64,000 bases of DNA from Candidatus Sumerlaea chitinivorans (lineage in GTDB: Bacteria; Sumerlaeota; Sumerlaeia; Sumerlaeales; Sumerlaeaceae): the NCBI GenBank assembly GCA_003290465.1, contig CP030759.1:1924572-1988571 (forward strand), given 5' to 3'. Position numbers and translations under genes: made by a program. Shown here one piece after another: positions 1 to 8,533 of this stretch. The notes beneath the pieces were generated by a model. The model was not told the DNA's origin, did no database searches, and saw only the letters and a program-made list of their open reading frames with translations. Every line of letters begins with the position of its first letter. Positions within the stretch are counted from its first letter, which is position 1.

Positions 1-798
1 ATGGAAGAAAAGGTAGTGACCTACCAACGCACGGTTTGCAAGCATGACACTCGCCATGGCGGCGCCAGCGCATACCACCATAGCGAGGAAGGGACGCCAG
101 CCCCTACGAAGAAAAACAGAGGGAAGAAGAGCAGCCCAGACACACGCGGTCCAAAGCAAATACTCCTCTCGCATCAAGAAGGCGAAAAAGAAAGCGAGGG
201 CGGCCCACATCCAATCCGTTTTCGAGTGGCCTTCTACTACGCGCAGGGCGAAGTACGTCGCCCACACTGCAGCCGCAAGGGCAGGAATCACGTCCCAAAA
301 CGTGTAGATGTAAGGTAAGACTGGAGTGCCGAAGACCACGACGCTCGCCGCCCAGCTGGGCCGGCGCACCCCGACATACTTTGCGAGCTTATAGGCTCCA
401 TACAGAAGCAGTAAGCCGGCCACGACAGTGACGAAACGCATCCCCATGCGTCCTGCCAGCGCGTAAAACGGTGCTGATAAGTAGCAAAACCACGGTGGAT
501 ATTGCGCAAACAGCTGACCTTTGTGGACAAATGTTTGAATGATCAGGAAAGGACGAAATTCATATTCAGGGTCAAGGTGTCTAAGCGGATATTCAAGCCA
601 GAACCCCTGCCAAGGATGTCGATCCACGATATTGTGCAAAATCAGATAACGTAAGCCGCAATCGCCTGTCCACCACCCGCGCAACGGCACCGCAAACGAG
701 AGTAGGACAATGGCGAGGGAAGCCAAGATCAGGACACGCAATTCGGAGCTGCGATGCCGTCGGTTGTCAGGGTGTTCTTGGGCGCATTCCGGGACCAT
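1..798 (-). CDS. Multi-pass membrane protein, GT-C glycosyltransferase-like (3' end missing)
   Basis: The frame is open from an ATG at 798 to base 1, giving 266 codons with no stop, so the C-terminus lies outside the window. The protein starts MVPECAQEHPDN. A first hydrophobic helix (about residues 21-40, VLILASLAIVLLSFAVPLRG) is followed by a loop with WWTGDCGLRYLILHN, then FLIIQTFVHKGQLFAQYPPW and several more hydrophobic helices. A helix, then an acidic first loop, then many helices is the usual layout of GT-C polyprenyl-linked sugar transferases, and proteins with GD..LRY loops of this type are usually annotated as mannosyltransferase-like. It lies 58 bp after the LVIVD-repeat lipoprotein gene on the same strand, so the two may be co-transcribed. 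The coding call is strong. The sugar-transferase role is inferred from topology and loop chemistry only, and the substrate is unknown. Confidence 0.65.
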   Translation of the reverse strand, partial: MVPECAQEHPDNRRHRSSELRVLILASLAIVLLSFAVPLRGWWTGDCGLRYLILHNIVDRHPWQGFWLEYPLRHLDPEYEFRPFLIIQTFVHKGQLFAQYPPWFCYLSAPFYALAGRMGMRFVTVVAGLLLLYGAYKLAKYVGVRRPSWAASVVVFGTPVLPYIYTFWDVIPALAAAVWATYFALRVVEGHSKTDWMWAALAFFFAFLMREEYLLWTACVWAALLPSVFLRRGWRPFLAMVVCAGAAMASVMLANRALVGHYLFFH

Positions 799-856
799 TG
801 ATTGCTACTCCACAATCAACCATACGCGCGCCCCGCTGGCTGGGTAGCTAATGACC

Positions 857-1978
857 CTACTCTGGTACAGCCGCGCTTTTGGGCTGAACCTCTAATCGCG
901 TCACAAGCAAACCGGCGTCCCAAGCGGCGACGCACACCCAATTATGCAACACGGCGGCGCTCATTGCCACGTCGGGAGTAAGAAAATCTGAGACGAGTAA
1001 TGGTGCCTGCGGATCGCGTACGTCGTAGAGGTCCACTCCACCTTCGCTATTAAGAACCGCAAGGAAGTCGTTCTCGAGCGGCACGACGTCCCGCACATAA
1101 TCCTTCGTGCGATAGAGCTGGCAGAGGAGCTCCAGAGTTGGGGGCGTGTCCAAAGCACTCTCGTTCGTAGGTACGTTCTTTAGGCGAAAGATTGCCGTCC
1201 CATAGGTCCGATACGCACAAAACACCAGATCCTCCTTCACCGCCACCGCCTCGCAAAATCCTGGAATGCGCACTTGGTAGTAAGGCACGAGTTCGAGCGA
1301 ATCGCGAAGCCCGAATACCTTCAACCCTCCATCAAAGTTATCAGCGAGCAAGATAAGGCGTCCCACGGTTTTGACGCGCCGGGAGTAATCCGTACCGCGG
1401 TTTGCATGTGCGACGATTCGGGGGGCACGAGGATCTGTGATATCGCAAACGGTGAGCCCCTCACCACCGCACGCTACTGCCGCAAGACGCCGCCCATTGA
1501 ATGTAAAGACGTCCACATGCGTTGCGATGCCGGGAAGACGCAGCTCACTGAGCGAAGTAGGCTGATCAGGCGAGGCTACGTCCCAAATCACCAAGCCACG
1601 AAACCGATCCGCCACCACCAGTGTAGGTGGCTTGTCGACCACCTGAAAATGTAGTGGCTGGAGATCGGTGGGGGCGAATCGCCGAACGATGGTGGGAGAG
1701 GTGGGGTCAGATAAATCGAGCAGGGTTGCGCCCGCAAAATTCTGCGCCACCCATACAAATCGGCCCTGTAGCGCGACCGCTCGAGCCGTTGGAAGAGGTA
1801 CGTGTGCGACCTGTATGAGGTGGGCTTTACGTGGCGAGACAACCTTCGCACCGTTCCCTGAGAGAGATTCAGGCGAATTTCGGCATGCAACAAGCAAGAC
1901 CATCGCGCTCGCGACGAGTGAGAGGGTTCCAAGGCTTGACACCACACGCCGGATGAATTTGCGTAACGCACGCTGCAT
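857..1978 (-). CDS. LVIVD-repeat beta-propeller lipoprotein
   Basis: Predicted secreted lipoprotein of about 373 residues. The N-terminus has a basic stretch, a hydrophobic segment and a lipobox LVAC, so the Cys should be lipidated by Lgt and the protein anchored in the envelope. The mature part contains repeats of the type VWVAQ.....LLDLSDPTSPTIV, LVVADRFRGLVIWDVASPDQP, LTVCDITDPRAPRIV and VDLYDVRDPQAPLLV. These are LVIVD repeats, which build a beta-propeller-like fold and usually mediate binding. No catalytic motif is visible. An in-frame start four codons upstream (1990) is possible, but the ATG at 1978 puts the basic n-region directly at the N-terminus. The gene is divergent from the DUF6677-like gene at 1993 with almost no space between the starts. 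Ligand unknown. Confidence 0.85.
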   Translation of the reverse strand: MQRALRKFIRRVVSSLGTLSLVASAMVLLVACRNSPESLSGNGAKVVSPRKAHLIQVAHVPLPTARAVALQGRFVWVAQNFAGATLLDLSDPTSPTIVRRFAPTDLQPLHFQVVDKPPTLVVADRFRGLVIWDVASPDQPTSLSELRLPGIATHVDVFTFNGRRLAAVACGGEGLTVCDITDPRAPRIVAHANRGTDYSRRVKTVGRLILLADNFDGGLKVFGLRDSLELVPYYQVRIPGFCEAVAVKEDLVFCAYRTYGTAIFRLKNVPTNESALDTPPTLELLCQLYRTKDYVRDVVPLENDFLAVLNSEGGVDLYDVRDPQAPLLVSDFLTPDVAMSAAVLHNWVCVAAWDAGLLVTRLEVQPKSAAVPE

Positions 1979-1992
1979 AGAGAGACACAACT

Positions 1993-2484
1993 ATGACCAA
2001 AAGCCGTCCGACAGCAAATGGAATTCATGCAACGTCGGCAAGTTGGCGCGAAAAGAGTATCGTCCTCCTGCTGAGTTGGCTCATTCCCGGCTACGGTTTT
2101 TTCCGGTATGGGTACCGGCGCCGGGCAATCTTTTTGTTTTTTTGCATTGAAGTGACATTTTTGCTTGGGGCGGCCTTGCGCGGCTCCGTTCTGGTGCCAG
2201 AGTTCCGATGGGATCGGGAAGGGTTCAACATTGTGGCGCTTCTCACATTCATCACGCAAATTTTCAACGGCGGCTTAGGACTCATCAGTATGTTGCCTGA
2301 TGTTTTGGGGCCGCGCTTTGCGATCCTCCCCTACGACGAGGCGTATTGTTGGGCTGACCTTGGCGGTTTCTTCCTTTTGGTGTCGGGGGGACTCAATTAT
2401 TTCGTGCTCACGAGCATTTATGACCATTTCTACGGACGAAAAACATTTCAGTCGTTTCCTCGCTCAGAGGAGGTCAGTGCGTAA
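1993..2484 (+). CDS. DUF6677-like small integral membrane protein
   Basis: A 163-residue protein with about four hydrophobic segments. It begins with a hydrophilic leader, then LLLSWLIPGYGFFRYGYRR followed by AIFLFFCIEVTFLLGAAL. The pattern W-L-x-PG-x-G-[HF] followed by G-x-R-R-x-x-x-F is what I know from DUF6677 proteins in Planctomycetes and related phyla, whose function is unknown. It is followed by a 63-codon membrane protein two bases after its stop, so the two probably form one transcript. Its start is 3 to 15 bp from the divergent lipoprotein start, so promoter elements must lie inside the neighbouring coding sequence. The family call rests on the first helix motif. Confidence 0.75.
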   Translation: MTKSRPTANGIHATSASWREKSIVLLLSWLIPGYGFFRYGYRRRAIFLFFCIEVTFLLGAALRGSVLVPEFRWDREGFNIVALLTFITQIFNGGLGLISMLPDVLGPRFAILPYDEAYCWADLGGFFLLVSGGLNYFVLTSIYDHFYGRKTFQSFPRSEEVSA

Positions 2485-2486
2485 TC

Positions 2487-2678
2487 ATGGCTCCGGGATT
2501 CTTGTTTTTGGGTTCGCTGTTTTATCTGACGGCGGTGGTAGTCGTCGTGTACTCGGTGGCACAGGAGCCGTTTGCGCCGGTGAGGCACCTTGTCCGCCAA
2601 GCGATGCGTCGCGCCGCAAAACTTCTTGGCGTTCTGGCGGCGCTCATGGTGGTCGTTTTTTTTCTAAGTCGCGTATGA
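2487..2678 (+). CDS. Small membrane protein downstream of DUF6677-like gene
   Basis: A 63-residue protein with two hydrophobic helices (FLFLGSLFYLTAVVVVVYSV and LLGVLAALMVVVFFLSRV) separated by a basic linker (RHLVRQAMRRAAK). The ATG lies two bases after the TAA of the upstream gene and a GAGG sits 20 bases before it inside the upstream gene, which suggests translational coupling. I do not recognise a family. The positive linker predicts a cytoplasmic loop with both termini outside. It probably works with the DUF6677-like protein. Confidence 0.6.
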   Translation: MAPGFLFLGSLFYLTAVVVVVYSVAQEPFAPVRHLVRQAMRRAAKLLGVLAALMVVVFFLSRV

Positions 2679-2776
2679 TTTTTTGTATTGACACCCGCTT
2701 GGGGGCCACGTAAGCGCAGATTGTAATATCGGGAAAATCCCGAAAATTTTATTCCCAGTGAAAGGAGGGAATTATT

Positions 2777-3451
2777 GTGAAGAAGGGCTTTACACTTATC
2801 GAACTTCTGATCGTGGTCGCGATCATTGCCATTCTGGCTGCTATCGCAGTCCCGAACTTCCTTGAGGCGCAGGTGCGCTCCAAGGTCTCCCGTGCGAAGG
2901 CGGATCAACGCTCCTTGGCCACGGCCATCGAGTCGTACTTTGTTGACAATAACCTGTACCCAGCCGCCGCACGTGAGGGTTCTGGTAACTGCGTAGCACC
3001 TAATAACACTGTGCCGGTGAACCCAGCGGGGGCAGGCAACTTCAATAAGTATGTCAAGACGTCGCCTCCGGCATCGAATCTGCAGAACGTCTTCTCGTTT
3101 GCAGTGAAGGGCAACACCCAGATGGCGCAGCTGACGACCCCGATCGGGTACATCACCAGCTATCCGGCTGACCCATTCGCCGACACGAAGGGTGCAACCT
3201 TCTGCTACTTCGCGAATGCGAACGGCTGGATCCTCTGGAGCTGCGGGCCGGATACGGACGAGGCTCAGGGTACGGAGCTGGGTTATGTCACGTCGGCTGC
3301 CACCAATAAAGTGGAAACGCTCTACGACGTGTCGGTTGCTCAACCCAGCGCGGTCCTAATCGCGGGTGAAGCTGCAGCCGGACGGGCGTACACCTATGAC
3401 CCGACCAATGGTACGGTCAGCCCGGGTGACGTCTACCGCGTGAAGCAGTAA
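2777..3451 (+). CDS. Major pseudopilin/type IV pilin-like protein (GspG-like)
   Basis: A 224-residue prepilin. The leader is three residues plus Gly (MKKG), cut before FTLIELLIVVAIIAILAAIA by a type IV prepilin peptidase. Glu at +5 of the mature protein is present, as needed for subunit packing. A VPNFLEAQ segment follows the hydrophobic helix, and the globular head has a DPF motif (YPADPFADTK) and CGPD, like the calcium-loop region of GspG-type pseudopilins. It starts with GTG, preceded by a perfect AGGAGG at 2763-2768 with good spacing, suggesting high expression. The gene stands alone and ends in a strong terminator. The N-terminus is almost identical to that of the pseudopilin at 55020. 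I expect it to polymerise in a T2SS or pilus-like fibre. Confidence 0.92.
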   Translation: MKKGFTLIELLIVVAIIAILAAIAVPNFLEAQVRSKVSRAKADQRSLATAIESYFVDNNLYPAAAREGSGNCVAPNNTVPVNPAGAGNFNKYVKTSPPASNLQNVFSFAVKGNTQMAQLTTPIGYITSYPADPFADTKGATFCYFANANGWILWSCGPDTDEAQGTELGYVTSAATNKVETLYDVSVAQPSAVLIAGEAAAGRAYTYDPTNGTVSPGDVYRVKQ

Positions 3452-3473
3452 TCCAGTCGTTTAGATGTCAATC

Positions 3474-3509
3474 GAGGCGACGGGTTTTCCCCGTCGCCTC
3501 TTTTCTTTT
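3474..3509 (+). terminator. Rho-independent terminator of the pseudopilin gene
   Basis: A perfect 11-bp stem (GAGGCGACGGG / CCCGTCGCCTC) with loop TTTTC is followed by TTTTCTTTT. It lies 23 bp after the stop of the pseudopilin gene. Confidence 0.92.
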
Positions 3510-3855
3510 GTACGGCTTTATTTGAAAAGGACTGGCCTCGCGCAATCCTGCTACTCGACCTTCAGAAAGGCTCAGACACACCTTCACTTGAGTGGCGGCC
3601 GGTTGAAGTCGTAGCTGTCCAAGGCTCTTGGTAGACGTTTGCTCGGAAGGTCGCCAGATCCCCACAGTTTGTGCAGCGGAGCAGGAAATTCATGCTCTTT
3701 GCAGGCCGCCTGAATCAATCCCCATCAGCCACTGCACCCACAGACTTTCTATCAACTGTGTGCAAACTGGAGCCATGGGCGTTCGACGACTCGTATTGCA
3801 GCCTCAACTGAACTTTTTTCCTTTACTCGCCCCATGAATCCGACGCATTTGCAGT
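3510..3855. other. Intergenic region, no gene seen
   Basis: About 350 bp between the pseudopilin terminator and the next gene. Short frames here lack ribosome binding sites and protein-like composition. I see no tRNA-like fold and no convincing promoter, although the promoter of the downstream gene is expected here. Confidence 0.4.
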
Positions 3856-3861
3856 GTGCTG

Positions 3862-5028
3862 ATGCCACCACAAGAGCCCACACTTTCCTCTGTTTCCGAA
3901 AACACGTTGAAACAACGACGGTGGGGGTGCACCTGCGGTTGCCTTGCGTCTCTTGCTGCCTTGGTGTTGGGCGGACTCGCATTCTTCTACTACGCCCTCC
4001 GCCCTTATCCTCTGTCGGGGGCCGAGCGCTGGCTCCAAGCCAATACGCAGGCACTGGGAGTTGTGCGAATCTCCTCGACCGACGCTGGGATGAGTGACTT
4101 GCAGCAAGTGTGGCTGAAAAAGGTAGAAGAGCAGGTCACGCGCAACCTCTCAGAAAAAGACGCCAAGGCGGCGCACTCAGCCTTTGTGTTGGCCCGTCAA
4201 ATGACAGATTGGGCCTTCTATCCGGAGATCTACTTCTACGAATACGGTGGCGGAGAGACCCGCAAGAATGTCACGGTTGTGCAGCTTCGGCATTTCTTTG
4301 GTTGGCTCCTCATGCGAAGCCTCTTGCAGCGTTATGGTTTTACGCCGATTCAGCTCGCAGGGGACTTAACGGAATTGCGGATCCCCGGTCTTGAGGAAAC
4401 TACGGGACCGCTTGTTGGACTTTCCTCAAATCTTCTTGTTATCGGCACGGACGAAGAGACCGTGCGAGCGGCAGTACGAGCGCCGGCGCGGCGCCCGATG
4501 ACCGATTCTCCGGGGGAGAAATTTCTCTCCTACTTTGAGGACCTTCGATTGAGCAATCCCGAGGCTGGCGAGGATGCTGCATTCCTATTTGTGAATGTGG
4601 ACGGGCGCGTGCGTAACCTCGTGGAACGCATCGAGCACTGGACCGCGGTCGCAGGACTCACGCAGCGGTTCGAGCAAATGCTCGCCGCCCAGAGGCTCAC
4701 TTTCGAGGATATTCTTGCCTTGCGACTGAGCATGGACGTGATGAGTTCAGATCGCATCCAGCTCACTTGGTTTGCGTATCTCCCCACGCCGGATCAAGCG
4801 CGGCGGCTTGCAGATGTGCTGCGTATGGTGAGTGAACAACTCAGTGCAAGTGCGCAAGGAAGCAAGCTGACCGTCAAAGCCGAGTCGCGTTCGGCAGGTC
4901 CGGTATGTCAGTTTTCGATGACTATTTCAGGGCTCCGCACCGTTCTGGAGCAACTTTTCTCCCAGTGGCTTCCCAAGGACTCGGGGAGCAACGAGGCTAA
5001 GCGCCCGGGACACTCGGCTGGGCAGTGA
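3862..5028 (+). CDS. Membrane-anchored protein of unknown function
   Basis: About 388 residues. A hydrophilic N-terminus of about 25 residues carries a Cys pair (GCTCGC), then a single hydrophobic helix (LASLAALVLGGLAFFYYAL). The rest, about 340 residues, is a soluble domain probably outside the cytoplasm. Recognisable pieces include LLVIGTDEETVRAAV and ILALRLSMDVMSSD, resembling the periplasmic parts of DUF3352-type proteins, but I cannot assign the family with confidence. No catalytic motif is seen. The start at 3862 (ATG) is chosen over a GTG two codons upstream. The gene ends 22 bp before the glycosyltransferase gene, so they may be one operon. Confidence 0.75.
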   Translation: MPPQEPTLSSVSENTLKQRRWGCTCGCLASLAALVLGGLAFFYYALRPYPLSGAERWLQANTQALGVVRISSTDAGMSDLQQVWLKKVEEQVTRNLSEKDAKAAHSAFVLARQMTDWAFYPEIYFYEYGGGETRKNVTVVQLRHFFGWLLMRSLLQRYGFTPIQLAGDLTELRIPGLEETTGPLVGLSSNLLVIGTDEETVRAAVRAPARRPMTDSPGEKFLSYFEDLRLSNPEAGEDAAFLFVNVDGRVRNLVERIEHWTAVAGLTQRFEQMLAAQRLTFEDILALRLSMDVMSSDRIQLTWFAYLPTPDQARRLADVLRMVSEQLSASAQGSKLTVKAESRSAGPVCQFSMTISGLRTVLEQLFSQWLPKDSGSNEAKRPGHSAGQ

Positions 5029-5050
5029 TCCGGAACAGGTGAGGTGCGGA

Positions 5051-6190
5051 ATGGCTCGATATCGAGTGTTGCGGCTCATCACGTGGCTCCCGCGGGGAGG
5101 GATTGAGCGCAAGATTGTTGCTGTGTTGCCTCGCCTTGATCGCAATCTTTTCGATACCCACCTTTGTTGCATACGCGAGCGTGGGCCGCTCGCAGACGAG
5201 CTCGAGCAGCAAGGTATCCCCGTGCACGTTGTCCCCTTCCGCACTCGGTGGGATGTGAAAGGGCTGCGGGCGCTTGCGGAGCTCGTAAAACGTGAGCAAA
5301 TTGACCTCATCCACGCGCACATGTACCGGGCGAACACTCCAGCCACGGCATTGAAACTGGCCGGGCTCGACGTTGCTGTCATTGGCCACTATCACAACAT
5401 AGGGACGTGGGAGTCGTGGCGCCAGCGTTTTCTGGATCGCTTTCTTGCAAACAAACGCGACATGAACTTGGCTGTCTCTGAGGCGGTGCGGCAGGATGTA
5501 TTGCGAACCCTGCAGCTTCCTGAGGAAAAAGTACGTGTTCTTCACAATGGCGTTGATTTAGAGGAATTTCGTCCCGTCGAACCAACGCAACGCATTCAAC
5601 TGCGCGAAGAGCTTGGACTGCCGCGGAATGCGACGGTCGTAATGATGGCGGCGCGATTCGTTACGCAAAAAAATCATGCATGGGTTGTAGCCAACATCCA
5701 ACCCGTCATGGACGAGCACCCGGACCTTGTCGTTGCATTTGCCGGCACCGGCCCGGAGGAAGCTCGTGTTCGGCACCAGGCTGCAGCTTCGCGCCACGCG
5801 AAGCGTTTCGTCTTCCTTGGGCAACGCACGGACATTGCGAACGTACTTGCAGCAGCAGACATTTCGATTCTGCCCTCGAGCCGAGAGGGATTCTCAAACG
5901 CCATCCTTGAATCGTTGGCATGTGGTCTCCCTGTTATTGCATCACGTGTCGGTGGCAACGCTGAGGTTCTTGTATCGGGAGAGAATGGATTCCTGTTGGA
6001 TATGCACGATGCGGAACCCGCTCCACTCCCCGACCGCGATCAGTTTTTGGCTGCATTGCGGCTACTCGCCGGCGACGCAGAAAAACGAACGCAAATGGGG
6101 CAAGCTGCGCTTGCAACGGCAAGGCGTTTTAGCCTTGATACGATGGTGGAGGCAACGTCTCGACTTTATCTCGAGCTTCTCAGCAGGTAG
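5051..6190 (+). CDS. GT4-family glycosyltransferase
   Basis: About 379 residues with the GT-B fold layout. The N-terminal half opens with RVLRLITWLPRGGIERKI, a Gly-rich loop (here GGIER) common in GT4 enzymes, and has DLIHAHMYRANTPA. The C-terminal half has VMMAARFVTQKNHAW, FLGQRTDIANVLAAADISIL and the nucleotide-sugar site SSREGFSNAILESLACGLPV, which carries the E-x7-E motif. It transfers a sugar from a nucleotide donor to a lipid-linked or polysaccharide acceptor at the cytoplasmic face of the membrane. ATG at 5051 follows AGGTGAGG with suitable spacing; an upstream GTG (5039) is less likely. Donor and acceptor cannot be told from sequence. There is no surrounding O-antigen cluster. Confidence 0.9.
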   Translation: MARYRVLRLITWLPRGGIERKIVAVLPRLDRNLFDTHLCCIRERGPLADELEQQGIPVHVVPFRTRWDVKGLRALAELVKREQIDLIHAHMYRANTPATALKLAGLDVAVIGHYHNIGTWESWRQRFLDRFLANKRDMNLAVSEAVRQDVLRTLQLPEEKVRVLHNGVDLEEFRPVEPTQRIQLREELGLPRNATVVMMAARFVTQKNHAWVVANIQPVMDEHPDLVVAFAGTGPEEARVRHQAAASRHAKRFVFLGQRTDIANVLAAADISILPSSREGFSNAILESLACGLPVIASRVGGNAEVLVSGENGFLLDMHDAEPAPLPDRDQFLAALRLLAGDAEKRTQMGQAALATARRFSLDTMVEATSRLYLELLSR

Positions 6191-6375
6191 GGAAAATGCC
6201 ATCACTGCGCTCTTCTTCCTGAAATCGCAGCCACCCGCAGCATATGTTCTGCCTAATGTGACAAATTGCGGAATTGTGCACTCCTCTCTGATCCATGCTT
6301 GCCAACAAGATGCCACGGCCAATAAGTATGCATGTGATCTATGATTTTGGGCGATCGTGAAGGGAGGAACGGCGC

Positions 6376-7659
6376 ATGCCCAGCAAATCATTTGCACACG
6401 TGACCGCAGTCGTGCTGGGGGGAGGTCGAGGAACCCGGCTGGACCCACTCACGCGCTATCGTTCGAAACCAGCCGTGCCCCTTGCTGGCAAGTATCGTTT
6501 GATAGACGTCGCGATCTCGAACTGCATCAACTCGGGGATTCGCAAAATCTACGTTCTCACACAGTTCAATTCTGCCTCGCTCAACCGCCATATTTCCCGG
6601 ACCTACCAGTTTGACGCGTTCAGTCAGGGCTTTGTTGAGATTCTTGCAGCAGAACAAACCATCGAGACGGAGAAATGGTACCAAGGTACCGCGGATGCAG
6701 TTCGTCGGCAATTGCGTCACATCGTGGACAAAGAGGTCACGCACTTTTTGATTTTGTCTGGTGACGCCCTCTACCGGCAGGATTTTCAGGCAATGATTGA
6801 AGAACACTTGGCCGACGACGCGGAGATTACCATAAGCTGCAAACTCGTGGGTGAAGCGGAAGCGCCTTCGTTGGGCATTCTCGGCATCAACGAGAAACGC
6901 GAAATCATTTGGTTCCGCGAAAAGCCTGCTCCGGAAGAACTCCCTCGCCTCCGTGTGCCCGAAGGTGCGGTCGCGACGCTTGGGCTAAGTTCACCCGATC
7001 GTTGCTTTCTCGCTTCGATGGGGACTTACCTGTTTCGCAAAGATGTGCTGCTGAAAGTCCTTGCAGAGAATCCGGCTCACGATTTCGGCAAGCAGATCAT
7101 TCCGGGGGCGCTTGGTCAGTATCGCGTGACCGCTCATCTTTTCGATGGCTATTGGGAAGACATCGGGACCATTCGCAGTTTCTTCCGTGCGAATCTGGAT
7201 CTGCTGAGCGAAAATCCGCCCTTCGATTTCTATGACCCAGAGCGGCCAATTTTCTCCCATGCCCGGCTCCTTCCCTGCTCGTGGATAGTGGACTCGCACA
7301 TCGAACGGACGATGGTGGCGGAGGGGTGTATCATTCGCAATGCACAGATTCGGCACAGTGTGATTGGCATCCGTTCCGTTATCCGCGAGGGAAGCGTCGT
7401 GGAGAACACTGTGATGATGGGGGCGGACGATTTGCTGCCTCGTGCCTCATTGAATACGGATGAGATGCCCAGCTTTGGCATTGGGCCGCATTGTGTCATA
7501 CGCAATGCAATCATTGATAAGAATGCGTCCATTGGGGCGAACAGCCGGATTGTGAACGAGCAGGGGCTCCAGCGGGCCGATGGCGAGTTTTACGCCATTC
7601 GCGATGGTATTGTAGTGATTCCGAAAAACGCTGTCGTGCCACCGAATACTGTGATCTGA
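6376..7659 (+). CDS. glgC: Glucose-1-phosphate adenylyltransferase
   Basis: A 427-residue ADP-glucose pyrophosphorylase, making ADP-glucose from glucose-1-phosphate and ATP for glycogen or related alpha-glucans. The N-terminal nucleotidyltransferase domain has the ATP loop LGGGRGTRLDPLT, then KPAVPLAGKYRLIDV, NCINSGIRKIYVLTQFNS and the HFLILSGDALYR active-site region. YWEDIGTI is conserved in GlgC. The C-terminal part (residues about 300-427) shows left-handed beta-helix repeats (CIIRNAQIRHSVIGIRSVI). Length fits the bacterial family. GGGAGGAA precedes the ATG. No other glycogen genes are in the window. It is convergent with the response regulator gene, 43 bp away. Confidence 0.96.
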   Translation: MPSKSFAHVTAVVLGGGRGTRLDPLTRYRSKPAVPLAGKYRLIDVAISNCINSGIRKIYVLTQFNSASLNRHISRTYQFDAFSQGFVEILAAEQTIETEKWYQGTADAVRRQLRHIVDKEVTHFLILSGDALYRQDFQAMIEEHLADDAEITISCKLVGEAEAPSLGILGINEKREIIWFREKPAPEELPRLRVPEGAVATLGLSSPDRCFLASMGTYLFRKDVLLKVLAENPAHDFGKQIIPGALGQYRVTAHLFDGYWEDIGTIRSFFRANLDLLSENPPFDFYDPERPIFSHARLLPCSWIVDSHIERTMVAEGCIIRNAQIRHSVIGIRSVIREGSVVENTVMMGADDLLPRASLNTDEMPSFGIGPHCVIRNAIIDKNASIGANSRIVNEQGLQRADGEFYAIRDGIVVIPKNAVVPPNTVI

Positions 7660-7702
7660 GGGAGGTGCCTCCGGTGACGTGGGGGCTGCTTGCGCACAGA
7701 TC

Positions 7703-8521
7703 TCAGGCTGTCGGTGGAAGAGGGCGGGATTGGACGCTCATAATCTTCCAGCCCGAAGGAGTGTGTCGCAGGAGGTAGCGTTCGTCCTTGGCTTGGGCCT
7801 GCCCGTCCATGACATCTTCGCGCAGGCAATCCACGCACGCTGCATTGTGGGCAACCTTGACGGCTGAATCGAGCATGCGCCTGACGATACGCGCACCATT
7901 TGCACTCGCGTAGGCTGTTAGCCGGCTCTGGACGTACTCCTCGCGGCTCAAGCCAGCCTTCATTTCCTCGGCTAATGTTTCATACTCGAGAGCAAAATCA
8001 CGTGTGTTCCAGCTTTCGATGAAAACGCGAACCACAGCAACTGGATCCTCTCGCCATCCCGAATCCTGCATGGGAGGGCGCCGGACTTCTGCCGCCGCCT
8101 GCTGCATCAAGGTCTCCCCCGCATGCGAAATATACTCGCGCCGGCGCAATAAGTGCTCCACCCGGCCCAGAAGAGCCAGCGGATCAAAGGGCTTATAGAG
8201 AAAATCGTCGCACCGCAGGCCCGCTGCCCAAAAGGACTCTGGCTTGTCGGACGTTGCCCCGATACCTGAGATCACGATGAGCGGCATTTGAGCAATCTCT
8301 GGGGTCCGACGCACGCGCCTGCAAAACTCCAAACCACTCATGCCGGGCATACGAAGATCAATGATTGCCAGGTCGGGTCGCTCCCGAATGAGCAACTCCC
8401 AACCTTCCTTACCGTCATAGCCGCAAATCACATGGTAGGACTTCGTTTTCAGGATTGCCTTGATGAACTCAACAACTTGGTAGTCGTCGTCGACAACAAG
8501 GATTTTCCGAGAGTTTGCCAT
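7703..8521 (-). CDS. Response regulator with C-terminal NTF2-like domain
   Basis: About 272 residues. Residues 5-125 form a receiver domain: acidic cluster DDD at 11-13, phospho-acceptor Asp55 in LAIIDLRMPGMSG, conserved Ser/Thr region VISG and Lys in YKPFDP. Instead of a DNA-binding domain, the C-terminal part (about 155-270) starts DPVAVVRVFIESWNTRDF and ends SGWKIMSVQSRP. This matches the layout of SnoaL/NTF2-like domains (helical start, curved sheet, closing strand). No helix-turn-helix or enzymatic output is visible. The start is ATG at 8521; TTG and GTG codons lie just upstream. It follows thrC by 12 bp on the same strand, so it is probably co-transcribed. Output target unknown; the NTF2 call is by pattern only. 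Confidence 0.85.
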   Translation of the reverse strand: MANSRKILVVDDDYQVVEFIKAILKTKSYHVICGYDGKEGWELLIRERPDLAIIDLRMPGMSGLEFCRRVRRTPEIAQMPLIVISGIGATSDKPESFWAAGLRCDDFLYKPFDPLALLGRVEHLLRRREYISHAGETLMQQAAAEVRRPPMQDSGWREDPVAVVRVFIESWNTRDFALEYETLAEEMKAGLSREEYVQSRLTAYASANGARIVRRMLDSAVKVAHNAACVDCLREDVMDGQAQAKDERYLLRHTPSGWKIMSVQSRPLPPTA

Positions 8522-8533
8522 CACCAATCCAAT

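Noticed and set aside
1..318. Plus-strand frames at the left edge
   Set aside because: They are antisense to a membrane protein frame on the minus strand that has clear helix patterns.
2688..2716. TTGACA before the pseudopilin at 2777, with the same TTGACACC octamer at 30181 and 38883
   Set aside because: At 2688 and 38883 no -10 element lies at 16-18 bp, and an octamer found three times in 64 kb is close to chance; only the 30181 site is kept as a promoter.
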